From NCBI RefSeq assembly GCF_900091605.1, contig NZ_FMCQ01000003.1, positions 652,836-716,835 on the forward strand: a stretch of 64,000 nucleotides of DNA, given 5' to 3'. Below are positions 40,946 through 49,980 of the stretch, piece by piece. The notes under the pieces were generated by a model, which searched no databases, was not told where the DNA came from, and saw nothing but the letters and a program-made list of their open reading frames with translations. A program made the translations under genes and the position numbers. Origin of the DNA: Micromonospora tulbaghiae. Its GTDB lineage: Bacteria > Actinomycetota > Actinomycetes > Mycobacteriales > Micromonosporaceae. Every line of letters begins with the position of its first letter. Position 1 is the first letter of the stretch.

Positions 40946-42438
40946 CAGTCGGTCACCGGCTCGACGATGCCGCGCTCGACCAGGTGCGCCACGATCGGCC
41001 CGGCCGCCTCGGCCGCCTCGGCCAGCTCGTCCGGTGCCACGTCGTGCGCGGCGGCCAGCAGGGCGAGCTGGTCGCGCAGCGCCAGCCGGCCGTCGGCGCC
41101 GCCGACCAGGGCGAGCACCAGCGGGTCGATCTCCTCCGACCAGCGCAGCCCGCGTAGCATGGCCAGGACCTGCCGGTCGACGGCCCAGCCGTCGTCGCCC
41201 ATGGTGGCCTCCTGCCGCAGCTGGAGCCCGTCGGCGGCGCGGTAGCGGGCGGCGAGCAGGCCCTCGGTGTCCCGGGCGCGCAGCCAGTCCTGCCGGGCGA
41301 ACCACTCGCCGATCCGGTCGCCCAGCGGCGGCTCGACCCGCTGGCGCAGGTCCTCCACCCGGACCACCGGCTGGTCCTGGCCGGAGCGGCGCAGCGAGAC
41401 GATGCCGAAGCCGATCGCCTCGACCTTGTGCGCGTCGAACCAGTCCAGCCAGGCCGCCATCCGCTGCGGGTCGGCGCTCTCGCCGACGTCGGTGAGCCAG
41501 AGGTTCACGTACGCCATCGGGTCGGCCACCTCGCGCTGGATCACCCAGGCGTCCAGGCCGGTGCCGGCGAACCAGCCGGTGACCCGCTCGGCCCAGTCCT
41601 CGCCGGTGACGTGCACCCAGTTCGCCAGGTACTGCATGGTGCCGCCCTCGGTGAGCAGGCCCGGCGCGGCGGCGGCCAGCTCCGCGCCGATCGCGTCGCC
41701 GACCCGGCCGGAGTCGCGGTAGACGTGCGTGGTGGTGCCCGGGCCGACCACGAACGGCGGGTTGCTGACCACGAGGTCGAAGCGGCGCCCGGCCACCGGT
41801 GCGACCATGTCGCCGCGCAGCAGCTCCCAGTCCTGCCCGTTGAGCGCGGCGGTGGTGGCGGCGAACCGCAGCGCCCGCTCGGAGACGTCGGTGGCGGTGA
41901 CCCGGCGGGCGTGGGTGCCCAGGTGCAGCGCCTGGACACCGGAGCCGGTGCCGAGGTCGAGCGCGGTGTCCACGGTCGGGCGTACGGTGGCCGAGATCAG
42001 CGTCTGGGTGGCGCCGCCGATGCCCAGCACGTGCTCGGCGTGCAGCGGTCGCCCGGGCCGGGCGCTGGCCGGCACGTCGGCGAGCACCCACCACTCGTCG
42101 CCGTACGGCTCCAGGTCGACCCCGGCACGCAGGCCGTCGCCGTGCCGCTCCACGATGCCCCCGGCCAGCGCCTCGTCCACTGCGAGCGGGGCCAGCGCGG
42201 CGGCCACCGCCGCCTCCGGCTCGGTCTGGTCGCAGATGAACACCCGGATCAGCGTGGCCAGCCGGTCCCGGTCCTCGGTGGCGCGCAGCGCGGCCCGGTA
42301 GTCGTTGCGGGCCACCGCGCCGGTGGCCTGCGGGCCCAGGCGGTCGGCGATCCCGTTGGCGGTGAAGCGGGCGAGCGTCAGCGCGGTGCGCAGCGCGTCG
42401 ACCCCGGCGGGGGAGAGCAGCATGTCGTGACGGTCCAC
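40945..42438 (-). CDS. Class I SAM-dependent methyltransferase with NPPF motif
   Basis: The 497-residue protein has an N-terminal helical domain, then a methyltransferase core with motif [16 protein letters not shown] (about residue 170) and the amino-methyltransferase motif [10 protein letters not shown] (about residue 230). The NPPF motif marks N-methylation of Gln, adenine or guanine in proteins or RNA. A C-terminal winged-helix-like domain follows. The actinobacterial family has no confirmed substrate. The start is taken as GTG at 42438, with an ATG six residues later also possible. It is coupled to dtd. Confidence 0.85.
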   Translation of the reverse strand: MDRHDMLLSPAGVDALRTALTLARFTANGIADRLGPQATGAVARNDYRAALRATEDRDRLATLIRVFICDQTEPEAAVAAALAPLAVDEALAGGIVERHGDGLRAGVDLEPYGDEWWVLADVPASARPGRPLHAEHVLGIGGATQTLISATVRPTVDTALDLGTGSGVQALHLGTHARRVTATDVSERALRFAATTAALNGQDWELLRGDMVAPVAGRRFDLVVSNPPFVVGPGTTTHVYRDSGRVGDAIGAELAAAAPGLLTEGGTMQYLANWVHVTGEDWAERVTGWFAGTGLDAWVIQREVADPMAYVNLWLTDVGESADPQRMAAWLDWFDAHKVEAIGFGIVSLRRSGQDQPVVRVEDLRQRVEPPLGDRIGEWFARQDWLRARDTEGLLAARYRAADGLQLRQEATMGDDGWAVDRQVLAMLRGLRWSEEIDPLVLALVGGADGRLALRDQLALLAAAHDVAPDELAEAAEAAGPIVAHLVERGIVEPVTD

Positions 42439-42524
42439 GTGCTCATCCTGCCCCGGGCGCCGTCCGGCGTGGCGCGGCACCCGCCGAATCCATAATGTCG
42501 ACCGCATCTATCGGCGGCTATCTC

Positions 42525-42553
42525 TTTCATGTTTATCGATCTCTGGCTAGCAT
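42525..42553 (+). promoter_or_regulatory. Candidate promoter of the subtilase gene
   Basis: TTTCAT (42525-42530) and TAGCAT (42548-42553) are 17 bases apart in an unusually AT-rich part of the gap (about 42495-42560). The -10 is a good match, the -35 is weak. A leader of about 60 bases precedes the start. Confidence 0.3.
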
Positions 42554-42619
42554 TCCTGCCAACATCCGTCGATGGGGCGATCCGGCCACAAACCGGGCCG
42601 CCCGGTAGGGAGCCAGACG

Positions 42620-43840
42620 ATGCCCGACGTGTCCCTTCCCCGGCGGCGCGCGCTGCGTGCGCTCGCCGTCACGGCCGCCGCCGCGGCCTTCGCCGCCGCC
42701 GCCTCCACGCCCGCTCTCGCCGCGCCCACCGGGGAGATCCGGTACGCCGGCGCCGCCGACGCCGTCAGCGGCAGCTACGTGGTCGTGCTCAAGGGCGACG
42801 CGGTCGGCACCGCGAACACCCTCGCCGCCCGTACCGCCGTGCCGGACCGGGCCGCCGGCCTGGCCAAGCGCTACGGCGGCAACGTCGGCACGGTGTGGAG
42901 CTCCGCTCTCACCGGCTACAGCGCGAAGATGACGCCCGCCCAGGCCCGCCGGCTCGCCGCCGACCCGGCCGTCAAGTACGTCGAGCAGGACCGCGTCATG
43001 ACCACCCAGGGCACCCAGACCGGCGCCACCTGGGGCCTCGACCGGATCGACCAGCGCAACCTGCCGCTGAACAGCACCTACACCTACCCGAACACCGCCA
43101 GCAACGTGCGCGCCTACATCATCGACACGGGCATCCGCACCACGCACAGCGACTTCGGCGGCCGGGCCACCTGGGGCACCAACACGGTCGACACCAACAA
43201 CACCGACTGCAACGGCCACGGCACGCACGTCGCCGGCACCGTCGGCGGCACCAAGTACGGCGTGGCCAAGAGCGTGCGCCTGGTGGCCGTCAAGGTGCTC
43301 AACTGCTCCGGCAGCGGCACCACCGCCGGCGTGATCAGCGGCGTCAACTGGGTCACCTCGAACGCGGTGAAGCCGGCCGTGGCGAACATGAGCCTCGGCG
43401 GCGGCGCCAGCACCACGCTGGACAACGCGGTGGCCAACTCGATCAACTCCGGCATCACGTACGCGCTCGCGGCCGGCAACTCCAGCGCCAACGCGTGCAA
43501 CTCGTCGCCGGCCCGGGTCGCCTCGGCGATCACTGTGGGTGCCACCACCAGCACCGACGCCCGTGCCTCCTACTCGAACTACGGCTCCTGCGTGGACATC
43601 TTCGCCCCGGGCTCGTCGATCACCTCGGCGTGGCGGACCAGCGACACCGCCACCAACTCGATCAGCGGCACCTCGATGGCGTCCCCGCACGTGGCCGGCG
43701 CGGCGGCGCTCGTGCTGTCCGCGAACACCTCCTACACCCCGGCTCAGGTGGCCAGCTACCTGACCAGCAACGCCACCACCGGCAAGGTGACCAGCCCGGG
43801 CTCGGGCTCGCCGAACCGGCTGCTCTTCGTCGTCAACTGA
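42620..43840 (+). CDS. Secreted subtilisin-family serine protease (S8, proteinase K-like)
   Basis: This extracellular protease is made as a 406-residue preproprotein. It has a signal peptide with a twin-arginine-like RRR (about 1-35), an I9 inhibitor propeptide (about 52-128) and an S8 catalytic domain with Asp169 (YIIDTG), His200 (NGHGTHVAGT), Asn287 (AAGNSS) and Ser352 (SGTSMASPH). Four cysteines in the mature domain could form disulfides. The ATG has GGGAG about 7 bases upstream. It is a single gene followed by a hairpin. Confidence 0.94.
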   Translation: MPDVSLPRRRALRALAVTAAAAAFAAAASTPALAAPTGEIRYAGAADAVSGSYVVVLKGDAVGTANTLAARTAVPDRAAGLAKRYGGNVGTVWSSALTGYSAKMTPAQARRLAADPAVKYVEQDRVMTTQGTQTGATWGLDRIDQRNLPLNSTYTYPNTASNVRAYIIDTGIRTTHSDFGGRATWGTNTVDTNNTDCNGHGTHVAGTVGGTKYGVAKSVRLVAVKVLNCSGSGTTAGVISGVNWVTSNAVKPAVANMSLGGGASTTLDNAVANSINSGITYALAAGNSSANACNSSPARVASAITVGATTSTDARASYSNYGSCVDIFAPGSSITSAWRTSDTATNSISGTSMASPHVAGAAALVLSANTSYTPAQVASYLTSNATTGKVTSPGSGSPNRLLFVVN

Positions 43841-43868
43841 CGACACGGGTGACCTGACCACACCGTGG

Positions 43869-43911
43869 GCCGCGGCCCGGTGGACCTCGCAGAGGTTCGC
43901 CGGGCCGCGGC
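43869..43911 (+). terminator. Hairpin after the subtilase gene
   Basis: A perfect 12-base stem GCCGCGGCCCGG (43869-43880) with 43900-43911 encloses a 19-base loop, 28 bases after the stop codon. Confidence 0.6.
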
Positions 43912-43967
43912 ACGTCGTCGGGGAGCCGGCGCCCGCGACCGCCGGGCGGGACGGCACTATGGTCCTC

Positions 43968-44543
43968 ATGACGCTCTCCCTGCCCATCGACCCGCAGGCG
44001 AACGAATTGCTGGCGCGCAGCCCGCTGGCCCTGCTCCTCGGCATGGTGCTGGACCAGCAGGTGCCGATGGAGAAGGCGTTCTCCTCCCCGCACGTGCTGG
44101 CGCAGCGGCTCGGCCACGAGCCGGACGCCGCGGAACTGGCCGGGTACGACCCGGAGGCGCTCGTGGAGATCTTCGCCCGGCCGCCCGCGCTGCACCGCTT
44201 CCCCAAGGCGATGGCGGCCCGCGTGCAGGAGGTGTGCCGGGCGCTCGTCGAGCGTTACGACGGCGACCCGGCCCGGCTCTGGTCCGACGTGACCGACGGC
44301 CGGGAACTGCTGCGCCGGGTGGGCGAGCTGCCCGGGTTCGGCCGGCAGAAGGCGCAGATCTTCGTCGCGCTGCTCGGCAAGCGGTTCGGGATCACCCCGG
44401 ACGGCTGGCGCGAGGCGGCCGGTGACTACGGCGACGCGGACGCCCACCGGTCGGTCGCGGACGTGACCGATCCGGAGTCGCTGCGCCGGGTACGCGAGTT
44501 CAAGCAGCGGATGAAGGCGGAGGCGAAGGCCGCGAAGGGCTGA
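43968..44543 (+). CDS. HhH-GPD-type base-excision repair protein
   Basis: The 191-residue protein has the helix-hairpin-helix glycosylase fold: MVLDQQVPMEKAF in the N-terminal half and the hairpin ELPGFGRQKAQIFVALLGKRFG. It matches an actinobacterial family of uncharacterised HhH-GPD proteins. No four-Cys iron-sulfur cluster is present. The base recognised is unknown. The ATG at 43968 lies 4 bases after TATGGT, a leaderless layout; an ATG at 43959 overlaps that element and is less likely. Confidence 0.85.
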   Translation: MTLSLPIDPQANELLARSPLALLLGMVLDQQVPMEKAFSSPHVLAQRLGHEPDAAELAGYDPEALVEIFARPPALHRFPKAMAARVQEVCRALVERYDGDPARLWSDVTDGRELLRRVGELPGFGRQKAQIFVALLGKRFGITPDGWREAAGDYGDADAHRSVADVTDPESLRRVREFKQRMKAEAKAAKG

Positions 44544-44615
44544 TCCGCCGCGCGCCGCCGCAACCGGCCCGCCGCCGCTGTCGTTTGTTGCCAGGACGGG
44601 GGACGGGGGCGGACG

Positions 44616-45848
44616 ATGACCGAGCAGCGGGGCGGGGCGCTGCTGCGTACCGCGTCCAGTCCCGGGCGGGCCACCTTCCTGGAGCTCTTTTTCGACCTGG
44701 TCTTCGTGTTCGCGCTGACCCGGGTCTCGCAGCGCCTGATCAACGGCATCGACGGCTCCGCCGGCGCGGTGGCCGCCGACGTGGGCAAGACCCTGCTGCT
44801 GTTCCTGGTGCTCTGGCAGGTCTGGACGATCACCACCTGGGTCACCAGCCGCTACGAGCCGGAGCGCGCCGTCATCCAGGTCGTCGTGGTCGGCACCATG
44901 TTCGGCAGCCTGGTGCTGGGCGTGACGCTGCCCCGTGCCCTGGAGGAGCGGGCGCTGCCGTTCGCGCTCGCGTACGTGGTGGTGATGGTCGGCCGGCCGC
45001 TGCTGATCGCGGCGGCGTTGCGCGGCCACCCGCGGCGTCTGGTCCCGGTGCGGCTGGCCGCCTGGGCGGTGGCCAGCGCCCCGCTGTGGATCGCCGGCGC
45101 GCTGCTGCCCGGTCCCCGCCTGGCGCTGTGGGTCGCCGCGCTGGCGGTGGACCACCTCGGCACCTTGCTGGGCTGGCCGCTGCCGTGGATCGGGGCGTCG
45201 CCCATCCGGCAGTGGCTCGTCGCCGGGGAGCACCTCGCCGAGCGCTACCAGCAGATCTTCCTCATCGCGCTCGGCGAGTCGATCCTGGTGATCGGCGTGA
45301 CCTACAGCGGGAAGGAGTTCTCCGGCGACGCGGCGGTGGCGTTCGCCATCTCGTTCGTGATCACGGCGTTGCTCTGGCGCATCTACTTCTACCGGGCCGG
45401 TCACCTGCTGGCGGAGGCGCTGCGGATGGCCGGCACGCCGGGACGGCTGGCCGAGTCGGCGGCGCAGACCCATCTGTTCATGGTGCTCGGCGTGCTCAGC
45501 GCCGCTGTCGGCTACGAGCTGGTCATCGCCCACCCGTACGACACGGCCCGGCCGAGCTGGCTGGTCTTCGTGGTGGGTGGCCCGGCGCTGTTCCTGGCCG
45601 CCCGGTCCCGGTTCGAGTACGAGATCTTCGGCCGGGTGTCCCGCCCCCGGCTGGCCGGGCTGCTGGTCCTGGTGCTGCTCCTGCCCGTGCTGGCGGCCGT
45701 GCCGGCGATGTTCGCGCTCGGCGCGGTGGCCCTCGTGCTGGCGCTCGTCGCGTTCGCCGACGCCCGCCGGGCCTGGCACCGGCCGCCGGAGCCCTCCGCC
45801 TCGCCGATCGGGCGGGAGACGCTCGGCGAGGCCGGCCCGGAGGCGTGA
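44616..45848 (+). CDS. Low-temperature requirement protein A (LtrA) family membrane protein
   Basis: The 410-residue protein is an integral membrane protein with about ten to twelve helices, matching the LtrA family by TFLELFFDLVFVFALTRVS near the N-terminus and GEHLAERYQQIFLIALGE in the middle. The family was named from a Listeria cold-growth mutant; its transport or enzymatic activity is unknown. The stop codon lies in a 17-base duplicated sequence shared with the antitoxin gene end. Confidence 0.88.
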   Translation: MTEQRGGALLRTASSPGRATFLELFFDLVFVFALTRVSQRLINGIDGSAGAVAADVGKTLLLFLVLWQVWTITTWVTSRYEPERAVIQVVVVGTMFGSLVLGVTLPRALEERALPFALAYVVVMVGRPLLIAAALRGHPRRLVPVRLAAWAVASAPLWIAGALLPGPRLALWVAALAVDHLGTLLGWPLPWIGASPIRQWLVAGEHLAERYQQIFLIALGESILVIGVTYSGKEFSGDAAVAFAISFVITALLWRIYFYRAGHLLAEALRMAGTPGRLAESAAQTHLFMVLGVLSAAVGYELVIAHPYDTARPSWLVFVVGGPALFLAARSRFEYEIFGRVSRPRLAGLLVLVLLLPVLAAVPAMFALGAVALVLALVAFADARRAWHRPPEPSASPIGRETLGEAGPEA

Positions 45849-45874
45849 GCGGTCAGGCGGCGTGAGCGGTCAGG
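45842..45874. repeat. 17-base tandem duplication spanning two stop codons
   Basis: GGCGTGAGCGGTCAGG occurs at 45842-45857 and again at 45859-45874. The first copy carries the TGA of the LtrA gene; the second carries the complement of the antitoxin stop (45870-45872). Each copy contains both stop signals. Confidence 0.85.
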
Positions 45875-46181
45875 CGGCGGTCGGGCGGGACAGCGACGCC
45901 AGCGCGCGGCGTACGTCGGCCAGCGAGACGGTGGCGGAGTCGTCCAGGTCGGCCAGGCCGGCCTCGATCCACTGCCGCATCAGCGTGGTCACCCCGATGC
46001 CGCGCGCGTCGGCGGCGGCGCGGACCCGCTCGTACGTCTCCAGCGGGAGCCGGACCGACCGGCTGACCATCGGCACGTCGGTGTCGGGGGTGGGCAGCTG
46101 CGCCGGTGACGTGTCGTCGATCAGGTCGGCGAACGCGTCGCCTCCGGCGTGGAACCGCTTGGTCGCCTCGTCACGGTGCAT
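45870..46181 (-). CDS. Ribbon-helix-helix antitoxin-like protein
   Basis: This 103-residue protein has a ribbon-helix-helix DNA-binding segment in its middle: SRSVRLPLETYERVRAAADARGIGVTTLMRQWIEAGL. It is the second gene of a toxin-first pair, with its ATG 11 bases inside the end of the toxin gene and GGAGG 8 bases upstream. This order and RHH type resemble BrnA of BrnTA modules. It would neutralise the toxin and repress the operon. Confidence 0.78.
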   Translation of the reverse strand: MHRDEATKRFHAGGDAFADLIDDTSPAQLPTPDTDVPMVSRSVRLPLETYERVRAAADARGIGVTTLMRQWIEAGLADLDDSATVSLADVRRALASLSRPTAA

Positions 46182-46482
46182 CGTGACCGCCTCCTCGTCG
46201 GCGTGAGTTCCGCACCGCCTCGTCGTAGCGCTTGGCCTCGACGTCGCTCAGTTCGCGGGCGGAGAGGATGTCCCAGTCGTTGTCGGTGCCGTCGGCCTCG
46301 GCCAGCAGCACGGCGAGCCGCCGGCCGCGGTGGTCGGTGGCGTAGACCACCATGACGTCGTCCCCGAGGTGGCGGATGACCCGGCGGTTGCTGTGCAGGG
46401 CCTCCCAGACTTCCCCGGGTGTGACGTCGTAGACCCGCAGGTTCGCCAGCGCCTCGTCGGTGAAGCTGAACCGGTTGGCCAC
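46171..46482 (-). CDS. BrnT-like toxin
   Basis: This 103-residue protein is probably a RelE/BrnT-fold ribonuclease toxin. The central VIRHLGDDVMVVYATDHRGRRLAVLL segment and the C-terminal DILSARELSDVEAKRYDE correspond to the strand-rich core and the ISAR-type helix of BrnT toxins. The match is by motif only, so the assignment is moderate. The GTG start is leaderless: TACGCT lies 6 bases upstream (46489-46494) and no ribosome site is visible. Confidence 0.7.
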   Translation of the reverse strand: MANRFSFTDEALANLRVYDVTPGEVWEALHSNRRVIRHLGDDVMVVYATDHRGRRLAVLLAEADGTDNDWDILSARELSDVEAKRYDEAVRNSRRRGGGHDAP

Positions 46483-46488
46483 GGGCGA

Positions 46489-46494
46489 AGCGTA
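46489..46494 (-). promoter_or_regulatory. -10 element of leaderless toxin-antitoxin promoter
   Basis: On the minus strand TACGCT matches TANNNT and ends 6 bases before the toxin GTG. The RHH antitoxin would be expected to bind at or near this short upstream region. Confidence 0.5.
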
Positions 46495-46587
46495 CCACGC
46501 ACGTAACACGCACCCGCCTGTCACGATTTTCGCCGATCATCCGTCCGGAGTGACAGGATGGCCCTATCCCCTCGTAGGAGGTCCGTG

Positions 46588-46944
46588 GTGAAGCGTCAGG
46601 CGTACCAGCCGATACTGATCACCGACGCCCCGCGCAGCCAGGACGACCAGCTCAACAGCCGACAGAAGCGTTACGTGCTGATGATGGCCATCCGGGTCGC
46701 GTGTCTGGTGGCCGGCGCGATCCTGGTCGGCGCGAAGGCCCCGCTGCTCTGGCTCTGGCTGCCGCTGTGCGCGCTCGGCATGGTGCTCGTGCCCTGGCTG
46801 GCGGTGCTGCTGGCGAACGACCGGCCGCCCAAGGAGGAGCACCGCCTGGCGAACCGGTTCCAGAACCGGCGCCGCGAGGAGCCCGCGCCCACGGCCCTCA
46901 CCGCCGAGGAGAACCCGCACAAGATCATCGACGCCGAGCCCTGA
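46588..46944 (+). CDS. DUF3099 family membrane protein
   Basis: The 118-residue protein has two membrane helices (about 40-57 and 62-82) between a short N-terminal RQAYQPILITDAPRSQDDQ segment and a charged cytosolic tail. It matches DUF3099, an actinobacterial family of unknown function. The GTG at 46588 has AGGAGG 6 bases upstream and is preferred to the adjacent GTG at 46585. A hairpin follows the stop at once. Confidence 0.85.
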   Translation: MKRQAYQPILITDAPRSQDDQLNSRQKRYVLMMAIRVACLVAGAILVGAKAPLLWLWLPLCALGMVLVPWLAVLLANDRPPKEEHRLANRFQNRRREEPAPTALTAEENPHKIIDAEP

Positions 46945-46974
46945 CCGGCCCGGGCGGAGCGCCGCCCGGACCGG
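46945..46974. terminator. Bidirectional terminator between DUF3099 and psuK
   Basis: Arms 46945-46957 and 46962-46974 pair in 12 of 13 positions around the loop AGCG, between two convergent genes. Confidence 0.75.
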
Positions 46975-46983
46975 CCGCCGGCG

Positions 46984-47880
46984 TCAGGGAGCCGGACGGG
47001 CGCCCACGGTCGTCACGGCGAGCGCGCCCAGGTCACCGGCCCGGGCCAGCGCGGCACGCGGGTCGGCGCCGGCCAGCCACGCGGTGAGCAGCCCGGCCGC
47101 GAACGCGTCCCCGGCGCCGGTCACGTCCACCACGTCCACCCCTGGCGCGGGCGCGAACTCCACCACACCGCCGCGCTCCACCCACACCGCGCCAGCCGCG
47201 CCGCGCTTGACCACCACGCGGTGCGCCACCGCTGTCAGCGCCCGCGCCTGCGCCGCCGGGTCCAGCCCGCCGGCCAGCACCGTCGCCTCGTCCGTGTTGA
47301 CAAGCAGCAGGTCGACGTCGCGTACCCAGGTCAGGAACGCCCCGCCGACGCGCCGCAGCGGCGCCGCGGACGCCGCGTCGACGCTGACGGTCAGCCCGCG
47401 CTCGCGGGCCGTGGCCAGCGCGCGCAGGCCGGCGCCGCGCGACCCGACGTCCAACAGGGTGTACGCGGACAGGTGCAGATGCCCGGCGTCGGGCGCGGCG
47501 GTCAGCGCCGCGTCCACGTGCCCGGCGGTCAGCCGCAGGTTCGCGCCCCGCTGGCTGATCATCGTGCGCTCCCCGTCGTGGGCGAGCACGATGACGGTGC
47601 CGGTCGGGTAGCCCTCGTGCCGCTCGACCGCGCAGTCGACACCGATCCGGGTCAGCTCGGCCACCCGCTCCCGGCCGGTCTCGTCGTCGCCGACGGCGGC
47701 GACGAGCGTCACCGCCGCGCCCTGCCCGGCGAGCCAGGCGGCGGTGTTCGCCGCCTGCCCGCCGCCGCTGAACCGGATCCCGGCCGCGGTGTCCGAGCCG
47801 GTCGCGAGCGGTCCGGAGAGCACCGCGAGCACGTCGGTGATCACGTCGCCGACGACGACGATGCGCGGCGTCGCGCTCAC
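46984..47880 (-). CDS. PfkB-family kinase, probable pseudouridine kinase
   Basis: The 298-residue protein is a ribokinase-fold sugar kinase with the N-terminal [11 protein letters not shown] signature and the catalytic [14 protein letters not shown] motif (Asp near residue 259). Its GTG start overlaps the stop of psuG by GTGA, so the pair should act together: the kinase phosphorylates pseudouridine and PsuG cleaves the product to uracil and ribose 5-phosphate. Substrate is inferred from this context. Confidence 0.88.
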   Translation of the reverse strand: MSATPRIVVVGDVITDVLAVLSGPLATGSDTAAGIRFSGGGQAANTAAWLAGQGAAVTLVAAVGDDETGRERVAELTRIGVDCAVERHEGYPTGTVIVLAHDGERTMISQRGANLRLTAGHVDAALTAAPDAGHLHLSAYTLLDVGSRGAGLRALATARERGLTVSVDAASAAPLRRVGGAFLTWVRDVDLLLVNTDEATVLAGGLDPAAQARALTAVAHRVVVKRGAAGAVWVERGGVVEFAPAPGVDVVDVTGAGDAFAAGLLTAWLAGADPRAALARAGDLGALAVTTVGARPAP

Positions 47881-48803
47881 GGGGTGCGAGGGGTCGCCGC
47901 GGCGACCGCGATCCGGGCCGCGAGGTCGGCGTTGCGCAGGATGATCCGGACGTTCACGGCCAGGCTCGCGCCCTCGGTCGCGGCGTGGAAGTGCGACAGC
48001 AGGAACGGGGTGACGGCCTTGCCGGTGATCCCCTCGCGGGCCAGCGCCGCCAGTCCTTCGGTGAGCGTGCGGTCGTGCAGCGCCGGGTCGAGCTGCTCGT
48101 CGGCGGGCAGCGGGTTGGCCACCACCAGCCCGCCGTGGTGCACGCCGTGCGCCGTGCGCGCGGCCAGCACGTCGGCCACCTGCTCCGGGGACTCGACCGA
48201 CCAGTCCAGGTCGAAGCCCGCGTCGGTGAGGTAGAAGCCGGGGAAGCGGCGGGTGCGGTAGCCGACCACGCCCACCCCGAGCGTCTCCAGCCGCTCCAGC
48301 GTGGCGCCCACGTCGAGGATCGACTTCACCCCGGCGCAGACCACAGCGATCGGCGTCCGGGCCAGCGTGACCAGGTCGGCCGACTCGTCGAACGTCTGCG
48401 CCGCCTCGCGGTGCACGCCGCCGAGCCCGCCGGTGGCGAACACGCCGATCCCGGCCGCCGCCGCGACCGCGCTCGTGGCCGCGACCGTGGTGGCGCCGTC
48501 CGCGCCTGTCGCCGCAGCCGGGGCCAGGTCGCGGACCGAGAGCTTGCTCACGCCGTCGACGGTGGCGAGCCGGGTGAGCTGGGCGTCGTCCAGCCCGACC
48601 CGCAGCTCACCGGCGACCATGCCGACGGTGGCCGGCACCGCCCCCGCGTCCCGTACCGCCTGCTCGATCTCGCGCGCCACGCGCAGGTTGTCCGGCCGGG
48701 GCAGCCCGTGCGAGACGATCGTGCTCTCCAACGCCACGACCGGGCGGCCGTCCCGCAGGGCGTCGGCCACCTCACTACCGAGACTGATGTGAAATTTGGT
48801 CAC
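47877..48803 (-). CDS. psuG: Pseudouridine-5'-phosphate glycosidase
   Basis: PsuG reversibly splits pseudouridine 5'-phosphate into uracil and ribose 5-phosphate, salvaging pseudouridine from RNA turnover. The 308-residue protein has the family motifs [28 protein letters not shown] and [22 protein letters not shown], including the catalytic Lys in GVKSILD. The GTG start has TACGGT 7 bases upstream and no ribosome site, so it is probably leaderless. It is the first gene of a two-gene operon with the kinase. Confidence 0.94.
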   Translation of the reverse strand: MTKFHISLGSEVADALRDGRPVVALESTIVSHGLPRPDNLRVAREIEQAVRDAGAVPATVGMVAGELRVGLDDAQLTRLATVDGVSKLSVRDLAPAAATGADGATTVAATSAVAAAAGIGVFATGGLGGVHREAAQTFDESADLVTLARTPIAVVCAGVKSILDVGATLERLETLGVGVVGYRTRRFPGFYLTDAGFDLDWSVESPEQVADVLAARTAHGVHHGGLVVANPLPADEQLDPALHDRTLTEGLAALAREGITGKAVTPFLLSHFHAATEGASLAVNVRIILRNADLAARIAVAAATPRTP

Positions 48804-48810
48804 GTCGGTT

Positions 48811-48816
48811 ACCGTA
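48811..48816 (-). promoter_or_regulatory. -10 element of leaderless psuG promoter
   Basis: On the minus strand TACGGT matches TANNNT and ends 7 bases before the psuG GTG. Confidence 0.5.
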
Positions 48817-48891
48817 CGGGCCGCATCCTGCCGGGGCCCAGGTGGACCGGGGCGGACCGACCTGCAAAACTGGAACGCCGGAGGTGTAGTC

Positions 48892-49110
48892 GTGAGTACA
48901 GAGATTCTCGAGCGTCCCGAGCTGAAGGACGCGGACACTGGTCCGGAGATGTTCCACTACGTCCGCAAGGAGAAGATCGCCGAGAGTGCCGTGATGGGCA
49001 CCTACGTGGTCGCGCTCTGCGGCGAGACGTTCCCGGTCACCAAGGCGGCCAAGCCTGGTTCCCCGGTCTGCCCGAAGTGCAAGGAGATCTACGACTCGTA
49101 CCGCGAGTGA
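48892..49110 (+). CDS. DUF3039 family protein
   Basis: The 72-residue protein matches DUF3039: [26 protein letters not shown] followed by CPKCKEIYD. The Cys near residue 43 with the CPKC pair may bind zinc. The function is unknown. The GTG has GGAGGT 6 bases upstream. It diverges from psuG with 88 bases between starts. Confidence 0.9.
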   Translation: MSTEILERPELKDADTGPEMFHYVRKEKIAESAVMGTYVVALCGETFPVTKAAKPGSPVCPKCKEIYDSYRE

Positions 49111-49150
49111 TCCCGGGCGGCTCCGCGGCCCGCGCACGTAACCTGCGGCG

Positions 49151-49801
49151 GTGACCACCTCCACCGCCCTCCTCCTCGCCGACCTCACCGGCGTGGCGGT
49201 CTTCGCCGCCTCCGGCGCCTCCGCGGCGGTGGCGAAACGGCTCGACCTGTTCGGGGTCGTCTTCGTCGGCATGGTCGCCGCACTCGGCGGCGGCATCTTC
49301 CGCGACCTGGCGATCGACGAGGTTCCCCCGCTGGCGTTCGCCGACTGGCGCTACGCCGCCACCGCCTCCCTCACCGCCGCCGCCGTGTTCTGGCTGCACC
49401 CCCAGCTCGCCCGGCTGCGCACCACGGTGCTGGTGCTGGACGCCGCCGGCCTCGGCCTGTTCACGGTCACCGGCACGCTCAAGGCCCTCGACGCCGCCGT
49501 GCCGCCGGTCGGCGCCTGCATGATCGGCATGCTCACCGCGATCGGCGGCGGGCTGGGCCGTGACCTGCTCACCGGCGAGATCCCGGTGGTGCTGCGCCGG
49601 GAGATCTACGCCCTCGCCGCGCTCGCCGGGGCGGTAACGGTGGCGCTGCTGTCGGCGTGCGGGCAGGCGACCGCCGTGCCGCTCACCGCCGCCGTCCTGC
49701 TCGTGTTCGGGCTGCGCCTGATCGCGCTGCGCCGGCGCTGGTCCGCGCCGGTGGCGACGCTGCGGCCGCCGCGCACCGGCACCCGGGGACCACTGGCCTG
49801 A
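49151..49801 (+). CDS. Trimeric intracellular cation (TRIC) channel family protein
   Basis: The 216-residue membrane protein has the two-repeat UPF0126/TRIC fold with about seven helices. Each repeat shows the GGG-x-x-RDL motif: GGGIFRDLAIDEVPP (about residue 46) and GGGLGRDLLTGEIPVV (about residue 130). Prokaryotic TRIC proteins are trimeric channels for monovalent cations. The GTG start at 49151 follows DUF3039 by 40 bases. Confidence 0.9.
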   Translation: MTTSTALLLADLTGVAVFAASGASAAVAKRLDLFGVVFVGMVAALGGGIFRDLAIDEVPPLAFADWRYAATASLTAAAVFWLHPQLARLRTTVLVLDAAGLGLFTVTGTLKALDAAVPPVGACMIGMLTAIGGGLGRDLLTGEIPVVLRREIYALAALAGAVTVALLSACGQATAVPLTAAVLLVFGLRLIALRRRWSAPVATLRPPRTGTRGPLA

Positions 49802-49980
49802 CCCGCCGCACGCCGGGGTGGGCGGATGTGACAGGCGTGGCGTCGAGTGGGGCGTACGGCCCGCGCTGGTTATGCTGAGTCCGCCTTCGCGGCACCGGAT
49901 GCGCGAGGGCGTTTTCATGGGCGGCGGCTCCCGTGGCCCCGGTCGGGCCCGCCGCCGTCCGCGGCGGAGAGGAGCTACGC

